From Gp13-AA77 sp036521995 (GTDB lineage Bacteria > Acidobacteriota > Terriglobia > UBA7540): 8,918 nucleotides of DNA. Shown here one piece after another: positions 6,101 to 8,918 of this stretch. The notes beneath the pieces are model-generated. The model ran no database searches, was not told the DNA's origin, and saw nothing but the letters and a program-made list of their open reading frames with translations. Location: assembly GCA_036521995.1 (NCBI GenBank), contig DATDGR010000025.1:1-8918 (forward strand). The letters are read 5' to 3'. How positions within the stretch are numbered: position 1 is the first letter of the stretch; each line of letters begins with the position of its first letter. The position numbers and the translations under genes are program-made.

Positions 6101-7412
6101 GCGTGGAGAACGTGCTCGAGGCAGAATCGGGTGCGGCGAGATCTAATATGCCATCGCCATTCAGGTCGCCAGCGACCAGGAAAGTCGCGGGCCCGCCCGT
6201 TGGGTAATCCACAAAAGTTGGGAATTGGTTTGCAGAGTTCCCACTGTTGAGCAGTACTGAAAGTTCAGAGCTATTGGGATAGACGACGGCGAGGTCGATG
6301 CCGTTCTTGTTGTCGAAGTCGCCAGCTACCAGGCCGGCGGGGCCGCCCGCCGCAGGGTCTACGCCGTAGGCAGTCCCGGAGGAGAACGTACCGTCGCCGT
6401 TGCCGCTGAGGATCCAGACTTCATTGTTCGTCGCGTCGCTGACCGCCAGGTCCAGCGTTCCGTTACCGTCAAAGTCCGCCAGGGCCAAGCCTACGGGCTG
6501 GAGGATGGTGCCGTAGTTCGCGGGGGTCCCGAAGTGCGCAGTGCCGTCACCGAGCAAGATGGTTACAAACCCGTTAGGGCCGGCTACCGGACCGAGGCAG
6601 GTAACGGCCAGGTCCAGGTTGCCGTCGCCGTTGAAGTCCCCAACGGCCACCAGAGAGGGCCTGGTGTTAGGAGTCAAGGACGCGGTCACGCTCGTTGGGA
6701 AGGTGCCGTCGCCCTTGCCGAGCAGAATCGTGATGGTCGCATCCTGGGAATTGGCCACGGCCAGGTCCGGAATACCGTCGCCGTTGAAATCGCCGACGGC
6801 CAGCCCCTCCGGCTGACTCCCAACGTTGTAGCTCGTGGCGGGCTGGAAGGAACCATCTCCATCGCCTAGAAAAATCGAGACGGCGCCGATAGCACTGTCA
6901 TTGGCAACTGCCAGGTCCAGGTTGCCGTCGCCGTTGAAGTCGGCAACGACCGGTGAGAAAGGATGGTTCGCACCTGAGGCGGATTGCTGAGTCGCTCTGA
7001 AGGTCAGGAAGGTGGTGGAGTGCGTGATGGGGAGATACACCACATTCGAGACCGCCAGGTCGGGGGAATTCACCACGGTCACCAAACCGGTTCCGTCCTC
7101 GGCGATGTCGCTCGCTAGAACCTTGGCCGTCAACTGAGTGGGGATCGCGGCGTTAAAGCTGGTGGTGAGCGGGGTGGTCACGCCGGCTGCCGTCCACTGC
7201 ACCACGGAGCTCGCTGTGAAATTGACGCCGGTGATGGTCAGTGTAAACGCCGTACCGCCTGGTTCGACGGCCACGGGCGAGATGTCTTGGATGTAAGGTA
7301 TTGGGGGGTTAGCAGCCTGGACCCGCTGACACCCGATGCTCCAGATGGCGATCAAGCCAAGTATGGCCCACCAACGGGCCCCACCAAAGTCTTGCTTTAG
7401 CTTCCGTCTCAT
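3171..7412 (-). CDS. Giant exported IPT/FG-GAP/choice-of-anchor-D repeat protein
   Basis: This encodes 1413 residues. Residues 1-35 form a signal segment: basic MRRKLK, a hydrophobic stretch AILGLIAIWSIG, then a possible VQA|A cleavage. A Cys at 28 (SIGC) only weakly resembles a lipobox. Residues about 36-130 are IPT/TIG-like. Residues about 152-495 hold seven FG-GAP/VCBS repeats with DFNGDGxxDLAV calcium-binding loops, consistent with a seven-bladed propeller. Residues about 499-1221 hold seven tandem ASH/choice-of-anchor-D beta-sandwiches (SLxFxxQxVGTTS...TLSNTG...TCG...C...VSFxP...GTGV), each with two cysteines. A further Ig-like stretch (about 1224-1295), two hydrophobic segments (about 1314-1330 and 1344-1361) and a Ser/Thr-rich tail end the protein. 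It is probably a cell-surface adhesion or binding protein; no enzymatic motif is seen and the ligand is unknown. ATG 7412 is preferred over the in-frame ATG at 7565 because it yields the signal segment and has a purine-rich GGGGGAG 6 nt upstream. Confidence 0.88.
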   Translation of the reverse strand: MRRKLKQDFGGARWWAILGLIAIWSIGCQRVQAANPPIPYIQDISPVAVEPGGTAFTLTITGVNFTASSVVQWTAAGVTTPLTTSFNAAIPTQLTAKVLASDIAEDGTGLVTVVNSPDLAVSNVVYLPITHSTTFLTFRATQQSASGANHPFSPVVADFNGDGNLDLAVANDSAIGAVSIFLGDGDGSFQPATSYNVGSQPEGLAVGDFNGDGIPDLAVANSQDATITILLGKGDGTFPTSVTASLTPNTRPSLVAVGDFNGDGNLDLAVTCLGPVAGPNGFVTILLGDGTAHFGTPANYGTILQPVGLALADFDGNGTLDLAVSDATNNEVWILSGNGDGTFSSGTAYGVDPAAGGPAGLVAGDFDNKNGIDLAVVYPNSSELSVLLNSGNSANQFPTFVDYPTGGPATFLVAGDLNGDGILDLAAPDSASSTFSTLLGNGDGTFASYVPFTVGASYSSVLGVASADFNGDGRLDFAFTVVQAGSAEVAVTIQAPVMTPSPSSLDFGNQTRGTTSSPQTITLTNSGGAPLFFYTISSTDPADFPETTTCGKVLESGDACAVSVTFTPSKEGSLSGRITITNNVTGFSNPQLISLTGTGVAPEAGLSPASLAFSTTQLVGTPSAPQNVTLSNTGNGVLTINSITITTGFTQTNTCGGFVNAGSNCTITVSFAPTAAGALNGTLTVTDNSNEASSGTQTVSLTGSGVAPTAGLAPGSLTFASQIVGTASAGQALTLSNTGSAALSITNIAIGGSNSGDFSQSNTCGTSVAAGASCAITVSFKPTATGTRSATVTATDNSGGSNAVQTASLTGSGVVPVAGVTPSTLTFAGQSLETTSAVQTVTLSNSGAAALTVTSIVASGDFAATNNCGSSVAAGANCAISVSFKPSATGTRSGTLTVTDNSNAASNSTQTVSLSGTGVGVPQVSLAPSSLTFAGQTVGTTSAAQVVTLSNTGTGPLTLSNITTSGDFANTSTCGTSLSAGASCTLSVTFTPSTTGTRTGVVTITDNAAGSPQTILISGTGTAPAVKLSATSLSFSSENVGSTSPGQSVTITNTGTASLTLTSITASGDFSQSSACGSSLGLGASCTVTVTFKPTTIGSRTGTLTLTDNASPGTQTVSLTGTGQGPEPSLTPASLDFSGHLIGATSAAQTVTLKNAGNAPMNITNIAATGDFTETSTCSTSLAVNASCTISVTFKATASGALSGALTVSGDSQTVALSGTGQDFALKGAPTASVSPGQSATYNLSVAPVDGLNQAIALSCAGAPSESTCTVSPGSVTLNGSSATSFAVTVATTAASGLALRPRSTPPFEGGPGEWLLLVLLTLGGMIWLARRRPQAMAVRLRLGLVTVCMLVLLALGMAACGGGGSSGAAPSSPGTPAGTYSLTVTGTATSGSATVTHNVTLTLQVNEPGGGV
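3942..5915 (-). repeat. Seven tandem ASH-domain coding repeats
   Basis: Within the large gene, about seven units of roughly 290-325 bp each encode a beta-sandwich with the order SLxF, TLSNTG, TCG, ASC, VSFxP, GTGV. They are clearly homologous but diverged, so this is an old tandem array. Unit edges are approximate. Confidence 0.7.
5925..6960 (-). repeat. Seven FG-GAP/VCBS coding repeats
   Basis: Seven units of about 140-160 bp encode blades carrying D-x-N-G-D-G-x-x-D loops. Loops of the fourth (DFDGNGTLD), fifth (DFDNKNGID) and sixth (DLNGDGILD) units are variant; the fifth departs most from the calcium-loop consensus. A 32-base segment is identical between two units (6607-6638 and 6910-6941). 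Confidence 0.75.
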
Positions 7413-7414
7413 CA

Positions 7415-7428
7415 CCTTCTCCCCCTCC
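7415..7428 (-). promoter_or_regulatory. Purine-rich ribosome binding region of the large gene
   Basis: On the minus strand GGAGGGGGAGAAGG precedes the ATG at 7412. GGGGGAG sits 6 nt from the ATG. This supports starting the protein here rather than 51 codons upstream. Confidence 0.65.
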
Positions 7429-7496
7429 GTATGTCGTGCAACCAGACGGCTGCCCTGACTTAACAAACCTCTCACTGTGCTCGCGGCTGCGCACGC

Positions 7497-7693
7497 TTCG
7501 ATGGCTACTGAAGTTTCCTGGGAACTCCACCCGAACCCGGTTTCTCTCAACTTACCTATCGTCACCTTACCGGCGGAGAGGATGCCTCCTCGGTCCCAGT
7601 ACGAAAGTACCGTCAGATGCGAAGATCACCAGCCTGACGGCGGCGGAAGTTTCGATGGCTACACCTTTACTGAGCAACGTTTGGAAGTTTCCT
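7497..7693. repeat. Two diverged repeat units with three GAAGTTTC copies in the leader
   Basis: TTCGATGGCTAC occurs at 7497-7508 and 7651-7662. AAGTTTCCT follows each copy, at 7511-7519 and 7685-7693, with gaps of 2 and 22 bases. The 8-mer GAAGTTTC, a short dyad (GAA-GT-TTC), occurs at 7510-7517, 7646-7653 and 7684-7691. The region lies 80-280 bp before the large minus-strand gene and could hold regulator sites, but the protein or RNA that would use it is unknown. Confidence 0.5.
7578..7640. other. Cluster of three hairpins, candidate structured leader RNA
   Basis: Three stems lie in 63 bp: GAGGA/TCCTC (7578-7582 and 7587-7591, loop TGCC), GTAC/GTAC (7599-7602 and 7607-7610, loop GAAA on the plus strand) and CCGTCAG/CTGACGG (7610-7616 and 7634-7640, 17-base loop). 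The last two stems share base 7610, so they stack or compete at that base. The cluster lies in the presumed 5' untranslated region of the large gene on the minus strand, but the GNRA-type GAAA loop appears on the plus strand, so the transcribed strand is unclear. It does not match a riboswitch class I can identify. Confidence 0.4.
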
Positions 7694-7737
7694 AGAAATC
7701 GTCAAGGCTTGCCCTAAGGGACTGTTAAGAAATAATG

Positions 7738-7766
7738 TTTACAAAATGAACCCTGCTGGCTATTCT
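7738..7766 (+). promoter_or_regulatory. Probable promoter of the ISAzo13-like transposase
   Basis: TTTACA (7738-7743) and TATTCT (7761-7766) are separated by exactly 17 bases, matching the sigma70 consensus at 5/6 and 4/6 positions. Transcription would start near 7773, about 20 bases before the ATG at 7792. It sits just inside the presumed left end of the element, where IS promoters usually lie. Confidence 0.45.
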
Positions 7767-7791
7767 GTTGCCAGTGCGAGATTATACGGCC

Positions 7792-8769
7792 ATGGCGACG
7801 AAGGCGAGTCTTCCGGCGAGAGAGCGCTACTGGCTCCGGGTGCTGGGCACGTTGAATGAAGCTCAAGCTCGCGTCTTTGTCGCCCAAAAGGCGCTGGCAG
7901 AAGGACGCGGGGCGGTCAGTCGTCTGGCGCAATTGACCAGTATGTCGCGGCCCACCATTCTCAAAGGGATGGCCGAGTTGAAGGCGGGGCGCCTGCCCAG
8001 GCGCCGGGAGAATGGGCGCGTTCGCGCCGTGGGCGGCGGACGCAAGCGGCTCGAAGACGCGGATCCCCACGTCAAGCGGGTGCTGGCACGGCTGGTCGAA
8101 GCCAGTACAGCCGGTGACCCGATGAGCTATCTGTGGTGGACGAACAAGTCGACTCGCAATCTGGCTGAGGAACTGGCACGTCAGGGCTACACGGTTTCGC
8201 ATGTCACGGTGGCTCGCTGTTTGCGAGAGTTGGGTTACTCGTTGCAGGCGAATGTGAAGACGATCGAGGGCGCCCCGCATCCTGACCGAGACGCCCAGTT
8301 TCGGTATCTCAACGAGCAAGTGCGGCGCTTCGTCCGCCGCCAGGACCCGGTGGTCAGTGTGGAGACGAAAAAGAAGGAATTGGTGGGATCGTTCGAGAAT
8401 CGCGGTCGGCGGTGGCAGCCGGCGGGCGAGCCGGAGGCGGTTAATGTCCATGACTTTCCGGCCTCGGGGATCGGCAAGGCCATCCCCTACGGGACTGACG
8501 ACGTGACTCGGGACGAAGCCGTGGTCCACGTGGGTATCACTCCTGAGACAGCGGAGTTTGCGGTGGAGAGCATTCGCCGGTGGTGGCAGTTGCTGGGACG
8601 GAAGGCCTATCCGCAAGCCCGGCGCTTGTTGATCTGTGCGGACGCTGGCGGCAGCAACGGTGCCCGACTGCGCGCCTGGAAGGCCTATCTGCAGGCCCTG
8701 GCCGATCGGCTCGGAATGGTGCTGACGGTGTGCCACTATCCACCGGGTACGAGCAAGTGGAATAATTAA
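7792..8769 (+). pseudogene. ISAzo13-family transposase, 3'-truncated and active-site mutated
   Basis: The frame gives 325 residues, against roughly 400-440 for intact ISAzo13 transposases by my recollection of the family. The N-terminal helix-turn-helix region (SRLAQLTSMSRPTILKGMAEL), the GGGRKRL linker, the KSTRNLAEEL and VSHVTVARCLRELGYSLQ helices, and the core blocks ELVGSF, VNVHDF and ADAGGSNGARL are all conserved. The core normally reads SVDTKKKELVG, with the first catalytic Asp; here it is SVETKKKELVG (E191). The second Asp is kept (CADAGG, D284). The frame stops at PPGTSKWNN, just before the KIEHRLF block that supplies the third acidic residue. The product should therefore be inactive. 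ATG 7792 is chosen; an upstream in-frame TTG at 7768 and GTG at 7774 are also possible. No clear ribosome site is seen for any of them. Confidence 0.85.
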
Positions 8770-8918
8770 CCGGCCAATATCCGGATAGGATAATTTGTTC
8801 TTGGGTGTGACTTGTTCTTCCGATCTCTGATTTTCTTCCCTTCTTGCTCAGTTCGGTCTCGATAGCCTTTCCCTTTTACTTTTCCCGTTTTCTTTCCTGC
8901 CTCTTCAGTTTGTTTCTT
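8770..8918. other. Pyrimidine-rich tail without a recognisable gene
   Basis: The last 149 bp differ sharply from the rest: TTC/TTTC-rich on the plus strand and lower in GC. The minus strand has a lysine-rich open frame (8766-8918, about 50 codons, open at the window edge) that resembles no family and may only reflect composition. TCTTCCGATCT at 8816-8826 equals the 3' end of a common Illumina adapter. This may be an assembly end artefact or DNA that replaced the transposase 3' part. Confidence 0.45.

Larger units (their letters stand above)
7719..8769 (+). mobile_element. ISAzo13-family insertion sequence remnant
   Basis: The element is defined by its transposase. The likely left end is GGACTGTTAA at 7719-7728, just upstream of a promoter-like pair. 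TTAACCGGCC at 8766-8775 matches the complement of that end in 8 of 10 positions, so an internally deleted element with a degraded right end is possible. Otherwise the right side was replaced by unrelated sequence. Neither boundary is proven and no target duplication was found. Confidence 0.5.

Noticed and set aside
7413..7565. 51-codon upstream extension of the large protein gene
   Set aside because: It lacks a ribosome site, hides the signal segment inside the protein and overlaps the repeat region; ATG 7412 is better supported.
7510..7693. CRISPR-like array from the GAAGTTTC copies
   Set aside because: Repeats are only 8-12 bp, spacing is irregular (about 136 and 38 bp) and there are no nearby cas genes.
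7415..7700. Cyclic-di-GMP (GEMM) riboswitch before the giant protein gene
   Set aside because: A CTGGGAC fragment beside a small hairpin is reminiscent, but the conserved GCAAA elements and receptor are absent.
7714..8736. 340-codon open frame on the minus strand over the ISAzo13-like gene
   Set aside because: The plus-strand frame matches a transposase family block by block; the antisense frame has no domain.
8766..8918. Lysine-rich minus-strand open frame at the right edge as a partial gene
   Set aside because: Low-complexity composition, no recognisable family and possible adapter-related artefact.

Overview
The window looks like a piece of an Acidobacteriota genome. This is inferred from high-GC coding sequence, a very large secreted protein built from FG-GAP and choice-of-anchor-D (ASH) repeats with the C-terminal tail typical of that phylum, and transposase families common there. 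No marker gene fixes the lineage.

Layout, left to right. (1) 1-1480: a complete DDE (rve-type) transposase gene (195-1277, +), followed by about 200 bp in which no gene was recognised. (2) 1481-2963: the integration module of a tRNA-targeted mobile element. A small excisionase-like helix-turn-helix gene overlaps a complete tyrosine recombinase (1695 onward, +). The recombinase frame runs without a stop through an antisense tRNA-Ala(GGC) gene (2888-2963, -) and ends at 3107. The 3' end of the tRNA faces the integrase, so the element should extend leftward from the tRNA. Its other end was not found and is probably outside the window, which would make the left transposase cargo or a later insertion. 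(3) 2964-3170: tRNA promoter region and a possible terminator. (4) 3171-7412 (-): a 1413-residue exported protein with an N-terminal signal segment, an IPT/TIG-like domain, seven FG-GAP repeats (probably one seven-bladed propeller), seven ASH repeats each with a cysteine pair, and a C-terminal tail with two hydrophobic segments. (5) 7413-7718: a leader region with three closely spaced hairpins and three copies of an 8-mer dyad. (6) 7719-8769: a degenerate ISAzo13-family transposase, cut off before its catalytic Glu and with the first catalytic Asp changed to Glu. (7) 8770-8918: pyrimidine-rich sequence with no recognisable gene and an 11-base match to a sequencing adapter end, so it may be an assembly artefact.

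Functionally, the excisionase-like protein and the recombinase form a control and recombination pair at the tRNA-Ala site. The large surface protein lies on the other side of the tRNA, in what is probably the host chromosome, and was later approached by an ISAzo13 insertion. I found no clear evidence of a wholly new system. The points most worth a second look are the integrase C-terminus that depends on the integration state, the excisionase-like gene without a standard start codon, and the structured leader of the giant protein.
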